Source of the DNA: Scilla litardierei
Taxonomy: Eukaryota > Streptophyta > Magnoliopsida > Asparagales > Asparagaceae
Direction of reading: 5' to 3'
Assembly (NCBI GenBank): GCA_030789695.1
Contig: CM061142.1
Location: 357,901,486-357,965,485 of the forward strand
DNA: 64,000 bases
Below the pieces are notes generated by a model. The model was not told where the DNA came from. It made no database searches and saw only the letters and a list, made by a program, of their open reading frames with translations. This document shows, piece by piece, positions 46,727-58,352 of the stretch; within the stretch, counting starts at the first letter, position 1; every line of letters starts with the position of its first letter. Made by a program: the position numbers and the translations under genes.

Positions 46727-49165
46727 TGTTGGGAGCAACGATCTAGGAGCTTGGTTTGATGATGACAAACGTGTCGTTATATCTAACGGGTGTGCTTAGT
46801 GTGTTTCAGGCTTGGCGAAACAATATATTTGCACTATTTGGCAGAATTGCTATTCGTATAGCATATTGGGAGAAAGGGAGTGTGTGCACAAAGAAGTTTG
46901 ACTTGGTCAATGGAGAGCAAAGTTGGACTTGGTCAAATTGGTGATTGGATCAATTCAAATCTTTTTGAACTACACATCAAATCCCAAATTGATTGATTCA
47001 ACCCAATCCCTAGCCAATTACAAATATCCTAGTTGGTAGTGTCCTCATCCTAGCCAAACTTATTCCTATCCATATAACATTCAAATATACTATCTATTGC
47101 CAAGTATTCAAAACCTAGCCCTATATAATCACTTGTTCTAGGGTTAAAAAAATATAAGACGGCCATACAAAAAAAATTCCCAAGTGTGCAGCAACCAAAA
47201 AGAGGGGCTACAAATTCCAAAAAGCTCATTGCGGCTTATACCAAAAATATATAGGTTACTGCAAGCCAAATAGCATCATTGATCAAACCTTCAGCAGTTT
47301 CCAAAAGCCAAAACTCCTTATAGCCGCAATGCATGAGTCCTAGTTCCTCAAGCCATGATCTTTGAACTCCAAGCAATAGGACATTCAAGCCGCAAATTTT
47401 GACTCGCAGTACCTATACAAATCTCAAAGCTGCAAGCTACTTCTTCATACAAATCAAAGGAGGAGAACCCATCACAGATCTCATCAAGCCGTCGTCAACA
47501 ACTTCGTTGCTGCCATCTTCATCATCCACTTTACCGTGGAGAAGCCTACCGCTACTGTCGAGGAGAAGTAGGACTCGCCGCTGCACTCAACATCGTCGCC
47601 ATTGTTGAAGACAAGACCGCCGCCAACGTCGTCGAAGAATGCCGTCGAAGAAGAGATCTCGAAGCGCCCCCGCCGTGAAGGAGCACTCGAAGGCATTGCT
47701 GTCAAGCGCTGCTGCTGATCATCGATCGTCGCTGCTTAAAGCCCGTGCCCAAAACACTCGTCGTTGCTGCCGAAGATCGCTGCCATCGTCGTTATCATCG
47801 GAGAAGCCATCGCCGTGACAATATCGAAGAAGCCATCGTCTCTGTGAGGTGATTGCCGCTATCACCATCAAAAGATCAACGGTGCGAACCCTAGTCGAAG
47901 TCGGAGAGGGCTGCCACCTTCTACTCCTCGTCGTCGACGACAAAGTCCACTTGACGAAGCTGATTGACGCTGCCAACGAAGTCGAAGAGCCGCTGTCGTC
48001 GTCGTACGAAACACCGCCGGAGACGTCGTCATCCACAGTTGAAGCCCCCGCTGCTACGAGATTGCGGCTGCCATCGGAGGGTATCGTTGCCAAAGAACTG
48101 CTCGATTGAACGCCGTACGAAGCCGCCGTCGCCATCAAGCGTCGCCGCTGCCCAAGCTTGCTTCCGTCATCGAGTTCGCCGTCGAACGAGAAACTGTCGC
48201 CGTTGAGAGAAGCGAAGCTGTCGTTATCGCCGCTTGGAGAAGCTCACTTCCTTCGCAGAGCTCTCGTCGCCTCCGTGGAGTGCACGCCGCCATCGCTCGA
48301 AGACGAGGAAGCCGACCCCGTCGCTGCATACCCTAGCGTATATCGAAGAAGGCAGATCTTGCATGCTGACGTGGAAGGGACAATTCAAGCGAAATCGAAA
48401 CGAAGCCATTCAATTGCATGCTGACGTGGAGTTAAGATTTAATTGAGTTGCTCTGCGCACCGACCCAGTATTAAACAGATTTGAACTACTTTGCTCTACG
48501 CACCGACCGCTTGAATTTAAGGGAGTTGCTGAGCGCACAGACCGCTGCTTTATAAGGATTTGAACTGAATTTCTTTACACACAGACCAGTGTGTATTTTG
48601 CAATCCAGAAGTCAGATTGAGACACCGTTTGCATCAGATCGGAGCTGACGACGTGCTGATTGACAGAGACGCCTACACGGACACAAACTGAGCATTTTTA
48701 AACTCTTAAACTCTTTTATTTGTGTCTTAGTGTAACGTTCTCTATGGGGAAATTTTACCTGTTTTTGGTGACTATTTTGGAACTTGTCTAGTTGGGACTA
48801 GACAAGTGGGACCCAGCTAGTTTGGGACTAGCTGGTAGAAAGCTTTGCTGGGATTGATAGTGAGAGAAAACATTGTGTGTGGGGTACTGAGAGCCTGGCG
48901 AGTGTAGAGACGTAGATGGTGCTCTGAGCGTGCTCTAACTTGTGGTTTTGTACCTATTGCGCTATTCAATACTAGTTCTGCTTTGGGGGCTGGAGTAGGT
49001 CGTTGGGACGACCGAACCTGGGTAAATCTGTTGTGTACTCTGTGTCTGGTTTTTATTTACCCTACTACTGATATAACTGCGTGTGCTTATTCGTGGGTTG
49101 CACGAATTATTTTTATAAGCCTATTCACCCCCCCCCCCCCTCTAGGCTAGGATCCAGATCCAACA
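46727..49165 (+). repeat. Array LTR2
   Basis: 2439 bp with the same ends as LTR1 and the TATA box at 47121-47130. The C-run near the end (about 49127-49140) is longer than in LTR1. It is followed by an intact tRNA-Met-type primer site TGGTATCAGAGCC at 49168-49180. Confidence 0.92.
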
Positions 49166-49208
49166 AGTGGTATCAGAGCCAGTTTAGTAGATCTAATCTA
49201 GTTTGACC

Positions 49209-51080
49209 ATGGACCACATTGATAGTGATTTTGCTTAGGGTCAGTCTATTTCACGTCCACCTAGATTTAACGGAGGAGATTATACTTACTGGAAAAATCG
49301 TATGAAAATCTACCTTATTTATATTGATTATAAAGCTTGATAAATTGTTGAAAAAAGCTATAAATCGCCTGTTATTAAAATTGAAAATACAGAGATGCTT
49401 AAACCTGATGATAAATGGGATGATAATGATTGGAAGCTTTATTGTCTTAATGCTAAAGCTATGAATGCTCTCATTTGTGCATTAGATAAATCTGAATTCA
49501 ATCGTATCTCACATTGTCTAACTGCGCAGGAAATATGGCATACTTTGGAGATGACGCATGAGGGAACGTCACAGGTGAAGGAGTCTAGACTTGCACTTCT
49601 GAGCACGGAATACGAGGGATTTCGCTTGCTACCGTCAGAGACCATATCAGAAATGTTTGCGAGGTTCACCAACATTGTCTACAAGTCTAGTTCGCTCGGT
49701 AAGCCATATTCTAGCCTTGAGCAGGTGAGAAAGATATTAAGAGCACTGCCAAGCTCTTTCAGGCCTAAAGTCACTGCCATCCAAGAAGCGAAAGATCTGT
49801 CACAGATGAGGGTGGAGGACTTGATAGGTAATCTAATGTCCCACGAGCTTGAATGGCAAAACGTGGATAAAAGGGAGAAACCTGAGGAGAAGGAGAAAGC
49901 TATAAAGCCACTTGCTCTGAAAGCTGACGAAAGCGAAGATGATGATGATGACATAGCGCTAATGGTCAGAAATTTCAGAAAATATGTCCAGACCAAGCAA
50001 GGAAGAACAGAAATGGCACCCAGGTTTAATCGCTCTAACATTTTTAAGTTTTCTAAGCAAACTTATGATCAGAATGCTACTAATAGAATGACTTGTTTTA
50101 AATGCAAGAAAAGAGGACATCAAATGAGGGATTGCCCACATGAGACAGCTCAGGTAGCTAAAGAAAAGGGAAAATCCAAGGTGCTAACTTGGGATATGGA
50201 CAGCGAAGCTGAGAGTGAGGAAGAAGAACATGAAGCCCACTCATGCATGGCATTGATGGGAATACACGATCAGGTAATTTCTGGTAGTAAAACTGAACTC
50301 CTTACTCTTTGTAAAGAAATGCAAGATAAAATAGTAGAGCTTGAATCCACTATAGATGATTATCAAAATGAGAACTTTGAAATGCAACAATCTGAATATG
50401 AAATGTCTAAAGAGATTGAAAAACTCAAAATTGATATTGTTGCTCGTGACTCTACTATTGACACTTTGAAAAAGGAAAAGTCCAGTTTTAATGATGAAGC
50501 ACCTTGCCTCTCTTGTCCTTCCTTGATGAATAATATTAGCATGCTTAAACTTGATTTGATTAAGCTCGAAACTGAAAAAGACTATGTGATTAAAGAGCTT
50601 AATAATAAATTTTGCATGTTGGATAATGATTTTAAAAGGAAAATGATTGAATTTGGAAAGAAGGAAGAGGAAAACAAGAGAACTTTTATAAGTAAATGCA
50701 CATTGCTTGTGGAAGAAAATAAATTGTTGAAATCCAAAGTCTTTAATCTTGAATTGGCCATTAAGAAATTCTCTATGGGAAAACAATCGTTGGATACTAT
50801 TTTAGAGAATCAATTATATGGCAATAATAGAAGAGGACTTTGATTCGGTTTGAAAAACGTTGAAAAGTCAAAATTCAAGAAATTCCACAATGCACCTTCT
50901 ATTGCAAAGAACTTATATGCAAAGTGCTTTACTTGTGATAGTGTAGGCCACACTTCATATTATTGTAAATTTAGGAACACAAATATGAAGTTTAAACAAG
51001 TGTGGGTTCCTAAAACGATATTGGCTAACACTAGTGGACCTTGTTGGATTCCAAGGTCACACTTAACACCTTTCATGTAG
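49209..51080 (+). pseudogene. gag: Array gag copy 3
   Basis: The ATG at 49209 is followed by a TAG at about codon 10 and by TGA and TAA near codon 45, where copy 2 has AWQ. From 49395 the frame is open (MLKPDDKWDDNDWKLYCL) through the knuckle CFKCKKRGHQMRDC to the shared TGA at 50841, then to the second knuckle and the stop at 51080. The three stops are confined to the N-terminal region. Confidence 0.9.
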
Positions 51081-52361
51081 GTGTGATGGAGTTTTGACGA
51101 GGAGCGATAAATTCAATGTCTCATTCTTTTAGCTCCTTCGTCAAAGAGCGACGAGAAGGTATAATTTTTATCCCTCTTTGCATTACATTGCATACCTTCA
51201 TAGATTGTTTTATGTGCTTGATTTATTTTGTTTTGTGTGATTGCATGCATGATTTTTTAATGCTTTTATTACTGAAAAAAAAATGAAAAACCAAAAATCA
51301 ATAAAATTGTGCTTATTGATTATCCTCTTATGAATCTCTTAAGTGGTAATGTATGAATGACCAATCTATCCCTTGTAGAAGTCAATTTATTATTGTTGTA
51401 GCTACATGAACATGATGTTATTCTTTTTAGTAGCCATGACATGTCAAATAAGTTTTAAACTTGACTTCTACACCTACATTTGCACTTTCACGATATTTGA
51501 CTTCTTAGTACTTTTGGAGATTCTTTTGAAGAATAATGAAAAGTGAATGTAGGAATGATTAATTTCTGAATTTTCTAAGGGATATGAAGTGTTTAGCCAT
51601 GAATTAAAATTGAGCAAAAAATTGCAAATGAAAAAATATATGAAAATTTCTCCGTATGGAAAATGGATACACTTCATGGCCAATACACAACCCACGAGTA
51701 TCCAACTTGTGCCAAATGGGTAATCATTAGAGTTGGTGTATATAACTCATCAAGCAATGCCACCCCGTATTTAAAAGTCCTTTTAGGCCATGTTTCGGGG
51801 TTCGATAACTTGAACTCATCTTTGATGAGGTGGGAAAAATCAATCCTTGTGATATACATGAAAATTGGAAAATGTGGATTGATTTGGTTGATTTTCTAAA
51901 ATTGAATCTCCTCTTGTACTTTATTGTCTCTATCATTACACTTACACAAAGGTGGAGAAGTCGTGTTATGAAACTCTATGAGCCTGACTTGACTATCTTT
52001 TGGAAAACTCAAGCAAATTGCACGCTACATTTAATAATGATTTATTTTTGCATGGAATAGTGTTGTGACTTCATTAATCCACTTTTGGTGATTACAAAGG
52101 GGGAGAAAGAAAATATTTGCTTGATTGTCTTGTCGGTATTATTTGTTTAAGGGGGAGGTTGAGCGATATATTTATTTGTTTAATGGGGAGTTTGAGAGAA
52201 TAGAGAATATTTGTTTAAGGGGGAGCTTTTATATTTCCTAAGTGTTGTGCATGCTTTGTAATGTTTGAATGACTCATCCATACATCATATATCATTACAC
52301 CCTTCAACACACTTCACACACCCATACCTATTGCTCAAATCTTTTATGGGTTTGTCATCAC
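51081..52361 (+). other. Array unit 3, noncoding 3' region
   Basis: Third copy of the 1.3-kb AT-rich 3' region, with the same purine runs and no pol domain. Confidence 0.7.
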
Positions 52362-53135
52362 CAAAAGGGGGAGATTGTTGGGAGCAACGATCTAGGAGCT
52401 TGGTTTGATGATGACAAACGTGTCGTTATATCTAACGGGTGTGCTTAGTGTGTTTTAGGCTTGGCGAAACAATATATTTGCACTATTTGGCGGAATTGCT
52501 ATTCGTGTAGCATATTGGGAGAAAGGGAGTGTGTGCACAAAGAAGTTTGACTTGGTCAATGGAGAACAAAGTTGGACTTGGTCAAATTGGTGATTGGATC
52601 AATTCAAATCTTTTTGAACTACACATCAAATCCCAAATTGATTGATTCAACCCAATCCCTAGCCAATTACAAATATCCTAGTTGGTAGTGTCCTCATCCT
52701 AGCCAAACTTATTCCTATCCATATCACATTCAAATATACTATCTATTGCCAAGTATTCAAAACCTAGCCCTATATAATCACTTCTCCTAGGGTTAAAAAA
52801 AATATAGGACGGCCATACAAAAAAATTCCCAAGTGTGCAGTGATCTCTCCTTATTTTACACCCTTTTCCCGCATGTTTGCATGCCATTTTAATCGCCCAA
52901 ATCATGTTTTTCACGATATATCGACGATATTGCGATGCTTTTCACGATTTGTTGTTTTTGTCGCATTTCAGGTGATTTGGCGTGATTAGGAGTGATCTCG
53001 AGATGCGTGTAATCTAGACGGCCACCGACGACCTCCCCGAGGGGTATTTTGCTGTTGGAGAGGAGCGGAAGAAGAATGGACGTCGCAGGAGCGACGAGGA
53101 GGCCAAAACAATCAGATTGGGCATTTTTTGTGTCC

Positions 53136-53517
53136 CACTCGGCCGAGTGGAGGAGCCACTCGGCCGACCAGCGAGACACTGCTCGGCCGACCCGTTCAGA
53201 CACGATTTCCATGTGTACTCGGCCGAGCGACGGAGACCACATCGGCCGAGTGACGATACCACGTTCGCCCGAGTGTCGCCCAGACGAAGCCCCTTCAAAA
53301 TATCGAAGTTTCTGTTTTTCGGCCACCTGAGCTTCAGAAGACCCACTCGGCCGAGTGGTAAATCCCGTCCGCCCGAGTGAAGTGAAGCCATCGGCCGAGT
53401 GACGACAACTCACTCGGCCGAGCCGCCCCCGAACTGAAGACCCCTGAAGCCCACGACTTACTGGAAAATGACAGGGTTTTCACTCGGCCGAGCGACTTTT
53501 GTCACTCGGCCGAGTGC
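53136..53517. repeat. CACTCGGCCGAGTG palindrome array (solo LTR)
   Basis: About twelve palindromes in the same order as at 24174-24555, with small differences in which arms are mutated (for example CACTCGGCCGACC here versus CACTCAGCCGACC there). Confidence 0.9.
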
Positions 53518-53997
53518 GATGCGCTGCCTGTAGCGAAATTTGCGGAAAACAGGCTGTGCAGGGGCGTTTTGGTCAGGATTTTTAGACGATTTTTGGGGCT
53601 ATTTAAGATCTGTTTTTACCCTAGTTTTGGGGGGCTATCTCTCAGATTTTTTGCAGCTTTTTTGAGTCTACTTTTTAGCTTTATTAATTATGATTGGAGA
53701 AGAGAAAAACTTGGATTTTTGTTGGATTAATTGAAGATCTACATTGGTTTGCATTTCTCTTCCCCAAAAAACTCTATTTTTATTGTTTATATCATTGTTG
53801 TGATGAATTCCATTGCCTATTTCATTGATTATTTTTGTGCTATTGCTATGATTTGTGAGTAGTCTCCACGTCTCGGGGCGTGGGGATGAACCCTACAAGC
53901 CCTATTTCCTATTTGTGTTGAATTGGTAGAAATTGAGCTAGGATTGTTATTAGGGATTAGATTGGGATCGAATTACTACGGATAGCTAGGTATTCAT

Positions 53998-54295
53998 ATC
54001 AATTGGGATTTGCAAGAGATTGGATCCCAATTTGATAGGAAGCCCTAGAAATCCGAATTGGGTTGGAGTCGGATTTTCGAAGTATCGGTTTGCAAGAGAT
54101 TGGACCGATACTAGGACCTCCGGTTGCAATTCCGTGCCGATACCCGTTTGCAAGAGATTGGACGGGTAGGAACTATCCTAATTTAGATTGTGGACCGAGT
54201 TTGCAAGAGATTGGGCTCGGTGCGCAATTGGACGATGATGTTGATCCTAATGCTAGCTTCCCTAGGCTAGGGTTTGCAAGAGATTGGACCCAAAC
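53998..54295 (+). promoter_or_regulatory. Five constant-loop hairpins (solo LTR)
   Basis: Loop TTTGCAAGAGATTGGA (fourth copy ends GGG) at 54009, 54089, 54147, 54200 and 54273. Stems: TATCAATTGGGA/TCCCAATTTGATA; AGTATCGG/CCGATACT; TACCCG/CGGGTA; ACCGAG/CTCGGT; CTAGG-GGG/CCC-CCTAG. Pairing of the third and fifth stems is better here than in element B. Confidence 0.82.
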
Positions 54296-56613
54296 CTAGG
54301 ATAGCTATAGACCGGCAACAGCGCGAGAGCGTGAGCTTGGTTCCACATTTAGTTGCAACTAGTTCATCCAAATTCTCATTCTAGCGATTTCGATACCGGT
54401 GAACCACATTTATGAAATACGGTGAGTAGTGGGGATTCCCCTTTCCCTAGACGTTCTTTATTTGATTTGATATTTCGCAAATTTGTCTGACGATTGTGAC
54501 AGGATCGCCCAAGGCAATTATCTCTGTTCCTAAATAGCCAGGTTGATCAGGAGCAAGCACGGTCATTCGTCCTCCCTGTGTTTGATACCCGCTCGCCACC
54601 ATACCGTGCGCTTGCGGTAAAACTACAACCGTCGTCCCGGGACGTGTATCCGGGGCGCGATCATGCAGCAACCAAAAAGAGGGGCTACAAATTCCAAATA
54701 GCTCATTACGGCTTATACCAAAAATATATAGGTTACTGCAAGCCAAATAGCATCATTGATCAAACCTCAGCAGTTTTCCAAAAGCCAAAACTCCTTATAG
54801 CCGCAATGCATGAGTCCTAGTTCCTCAAGCCATGATCTTTGAACTCCAAGCAATAGGGCATTTAAGCCGAAAATTTTGACTCGCAGTACCTATACAAATC
54901 TCAAAGCTGCAAGCTACTTCTTCATACAAATCAAAGGAGGAGAACCCATCACAGATCTCATCAAGCCGTCGTCGACAACTTCGTTGCTGCTGTCTTCGTC
55001 ATCCACCCTGCCGTGGAGAAGCCTACCGTTGCTGTCGAGGAGAAGTAGGACTCGCCGCTGCACTCAACACCGTCGCCAACGTCGTTGAAGAACGCCGTCG
55101 AACAAGAGATCTCGAAAAGCCCCCACCATGAAGGAGTACTCGAAGGCATTGCTGACAAGTGCTACTGCTGATCGTCGCTCGTCGCTGGTTAAAGCCGGTG
55201 CCCAAAAAACTCGTCGTTGCTGCCAAAGATCGGTGCCATCGTCGTTATCATCGGAGAAGCCATCGCCGTGACAATATCGAAGAAGCCGTCGTGTCCGTGA
55301 GGTGATTGCCGCTATCGCCATCAAAAGATCAATGGTGCGAACCCTAGTCGAAGTCAGAGAGGGCTGCCACCTTCTACTCCTCGCCGTCGACGACAAAGTC
55401 CACTTGACGAAGCTGATTCACGCTGCCAACGAAGTCGAAGAGCCATTGTCGTCGTCGAACGAAGCACCGCCGGAGACGTTGTCATCCAAAGTCAAAGCCC
55501 CCGCTGCTACGAGATTGCGGTTGCCATCGGAGGGTATCGTCATCGAAGAACTGCTCGATTGAACACCGTACGAAGCCGTCGTCGCCATCAAGCGTCGCCG
55601 CTGCCAAAGCTTGCTACCGTCATCGAGTTCGTCGTCGAACGAGAAAACTGTCACCGTTGAGAGAAGCGAAGTTGTCGTTATCGCCGCTCGGAGAAGCTCA
55701 CTGCCTTCGCATAGCTCTCGTCGCCTCCGTGGAGTGCATGCCGCCATCGCTCGAAGACGAGGAAGCAGACCCCATCGCTGCATACCCTAGCGTATATCGA
55801 AGAAGGCAAATCTTGCATGCTGACGTGGAAGGGACAATTCAAGCGAAATCGAAACGAAGCCATTCAATTGCATGCTGACGTGGAGTTAAGATTTAATTGA
55901 GTTGCTCTGCGCACCGACCCAGTATTAAACAGATTTGAACTACTTTGCTCTGCGCACCGACTGCTTGAATTTAAGGGAGTTACTGAGCGCACAGACCGTT
56001 GCTTTATAAGGATTTGAACTGAATTTCTTTACACACAGACCAGTGTGTATTTTGCAATCCAGAAGTCAGATTGAGACACCGTTTGCGTCAGATCGGAGCT
56101 GACGACGTGCTGATTGATAGAGACGCCTACACGGACACAAACTGAGCATTTCTAAACTCTTAAACTCTTTTATTTGTGTCTTAGTGTAACGTTCTCTGTG
56201 GGAAAAGTTTACTTGTTTTTGGTGACTATTTTGGAACTTGTCTAGTTGGGACTAGACAAGTGGGACCAAGCTAGTTTGGGACTAGCTGGTAGAAAGCTTT
56301 GCTAGGATTGATAGTGAGAGAAAACACTGTGTGTGGGGTACTGAGAGCCTGGCGAGTGTAGAGACGTAGAGTGTGCTCTGAGCATGCTCTAACTTGTGGT
56401 TTTGTACCTATTGCGCTATTCAATACTAGTTCTGCTTTGGGGGCTGGAGTAGGTCGTTGGGACGACCGAACCAGGGTAAATCTGCTGTGTACTCTGTGTC
56501 TGATTTTTATTTACCATACTATTGCTATAACTATGTGTGCTTATTCGTGGGTTGCACGAATTATTTTTATAAGCCTATTCACACCCCCCCTAGGCTAGGA
56601 TCCAGATCCAACA

Positions 56614-56826
56614 TGGCTCTCCTTCATGAACCGACTAAGATGCACGAAAAGTGCTGAATCGAAGCGCGAAGCTTCGGGAAGCTTCATATGGCCTCTAGGA
56701 TCACCCTAGCACTAAGATTAAGACGATATGAAGTTAATCATAAGGATTTCTAACGGGAAAAACACACAAAGAGGGAAACATCCAATATTATTCATATTAA
56801 AGTCATTACAAAAACCAGTCGTTACA
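56614..56826 (-). repeat. Chromovirus 5' LTR, last part
   Basis: Matches 32053-32266, including the phrase GCGCGAAGCTTCGGGAAG, and ends GTTACA. Together with 37079-38710 it makes the right LTR; about 480 bp corresponding to 31571-32052 are missing at the array's left junction. Confidence 0.85.
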
Positions 56827-56886
56827 AAATTCTTATAACTCCTCCTGAGTAAATGCCATATTATGGTGTTTTACTTTGTTACCAAA
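56827..56886 (-). mobile_element. Rest of the second X spacer
   Basis: 60 bp matching 29698-29756, ending with the decayed primer site (minus TTTGGTAACAAAGT). It marks where the chromovirus entered the X tandem array. Confidence 0.8.
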
Positions 56887-58075
56887 TGTAAGGACCGTTG
56901 ATATAGCTATTTACTAAACAGCGGAAATGATTAGTATTGTCAAAATTTAAGAGATACACAAAGTATATTCTTTTAAATATAAATAAATTGCAGTGAAAGA
57001 ATCAACATAATTAATGAAACAAAACAAATAAGCAAACCAGCCAAGCAAACACAAACACCAAGAATTTATCCTGGTTCGGATCCTCGTGATCTTATGTCCA
57101 GTCCTCTACCCCGTAGAGATTTTCAATCCACTATAAGACTTGCCCCGCAAACAAAAAAATGTTTGTACTCTCATTGTCCCAAACTCTGTACAATCTCTAT
57201 ACCAAGAAATTCAACTTACGAATTAAAGAATTAAACAACACCTAAAGCATTGATGTGAATTTCAAATGAAATTCAAAGGAAAGGTGTAAATGAAAGTTCA
57301 AGGTTTCTAGATTTTGAATGGAAGAAACACTCTTGAAAATTTCAGTTTTCAAATGAAGAAAATATCAGAATGTTTCTTCTCCCAATGAAAACAATGGCAG
57401 AACTTTCTCTTGAAGAAAATAGAGTTTAAGTTCTAAAGAAGAAAGTTGGAAAAATGAAGTGAATGTTAGAGAAAGGGGGAACTCATCTATTTATAGATCT
57501 AAAAAGAAGTTAAAACGGTCAAATTCCAATAGTCAAAAACCTTCTCCAACGGATAGAACAAACCAGTTGCAAAAAAGGTCAAAAACGGAATTGGTCGGCC
57601 AATGATTTTTTGTTGGTTGACTAATTTTGAAATGAAAAAATTTGACCATTTGAAGTTACTAACGTGTAAATGATTTGAAGAGGAATTTGGTCAACAAATT
57701 TCAAATTCGAAAAGAAAAAATTAGCTGGCTAACAAAAATGTATTGGTTGGCTAATTTCTAAAAGATGAATTTTAGGAATCTGAAAAGACTATGTTGTAGA
57801 TAAATGTTAGTGAAGACCCTAGTCATCTAAGATAAGTCATCATTAGGCTTAAAAAGCTATAAAATGAAAAAATAATACATTGATTACATAAAAGCCGTAG
57901 ATATGACTGCATCTGAATTTGAGAAGTCTTTATGCAGGAAGCAGTACATAGTGATTATGTCCAAGATGTAAATGTTGAGTAGCCAGTTATCTGCACAGAA
58001 GGAGTTAGAAACAATAATATGTTTGTCATATCAAAACCGTATGGAATAGAGATATGGAATTATGGAATTCCAACA
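56887..58075 (-). repeat. Family X LTR, copy 3
   Basis: 1189 bp from TGTAAGGACCGTTGATATAG to AATTCCAACA, with intact TG and CA ends. It is somewhat more diverged from copies 1 and 2 than those are from each other by eye. Confidence 0.88.
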
Positions 58076-58352
58076 ATTGCCACTTTTGTACTCGGTACAC
58101 GTATAATATATGTAAAAGATGTACTTTTATATTAATAAACAAGATATTGGACTTTGTACATTATTGTCTTTTGTTCTCTGTGATGTTTTGTGTTGGAGCA
58201 TTACATGTACTTCCCAGCACGTGCAGCGTGGCCTGCTAGAATCTGATATACTTCTTTCCTCCCTTTATTCTCTTTCTTCTTCTTCACCCTCATCTCTTCG
58301 GGAATACTTGGGAGAGATTCGTACTTTCTGGATATCATTGGGAATAGGGCGT
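58076..58352. other. Unassigned sequence
   Basis: 277 bp between the X LTR and the copia pol relic. It includes a pyrimidine-rich run near 58255-58290. No ORF or LTR boundary could be assigned. Confidence 0.4.

Larger units (their letters stand above)
52841..54663 (+). mobile_element. Athila-type solo LTR
   Basis: 1823 bp from TGATCTCTCC to GCGCGATCA, flanked on both sides by TGCAG (52836-52840 and 54664-54668), which occurs once in the empty site of LTR2 (near 47188). Internal sequence is absent, so the element was removed by LTR-LTR recombination. It has the same organisation as the LTR of element B: palindromes at 53136-53517, TATA-like CTATTTAAGA at 53599-53608 and five hairpins at 53998-54295. 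Confidence 0.95.
38706..56613 (+). mobile_element. Tandem array of gag-only copia elements
   Basis: Order: truncated gag 1, 3' region, LTR1, primer site, gag 2, 3' region, LTR2, primer site, gag 3, 3' region, LTR3. LTR starts are 41085, 46727 and 52376, so the units are 5642 and 5649 bp. Each LTR is at once the 3' LTR of the unit before and the 5' LTR of the unit after. No protease, integrase or reverse transcriptase coding sequence lies between gag and the polypurine tract in any unit. The elements would need enzymes in trans, for example from a SIRE-type relative. The left LTR and the start of gag 1 were lost in a deletion that also removed flanking gypsy LTR sequence. Confidence 0.9.
52376..56613 (+). 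repeat. Array LTR3, split by a solo LTR
   Basis: The two parts, 52376-52840 and 54664-56613, join into an LTR colinear with LTR1 and LTR2. The TATA box at about 52770-52779 is 60 bp upstream of the insertion. After the end (CAGATCCAACA) the sequence returns to the chromovirus LTR at the point corresponding to 32053. Confidence 0.92.
30950..56826 (-). mobile_element. Ty3/gypsy chromovirus, interrupted by copia array
   Basis: Minus-strand element with protease, reverse transcriptase, RNase H, integrase and a terminal chromodomain-like segment (Ty3 order). The 3' LTR is 30950-32266 (5' part deleted). The interior is 32267-37078. The 5' LTR starts at 37079 (TGTCACGCCCCGC), is broken at 38706-38711 by the copia array and resumes at 56614 to its end GTTACA at 56826. 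The target was the 107-bp spacer of the X array; the piece beginning AAATTCTTATAAC continues at 56827. The matching left target duplication was lost in the deletion at 30950. The lineage is probably Tekay/Del-like (inference). Confidence 0.85.

Noticed and set aside
54063..54299. 78-codon ORF with repeated LQEIG/ARDWT words
   Set aside because: It is the translation of the repeated hairpin loop; the equivalent place in element B is not open.
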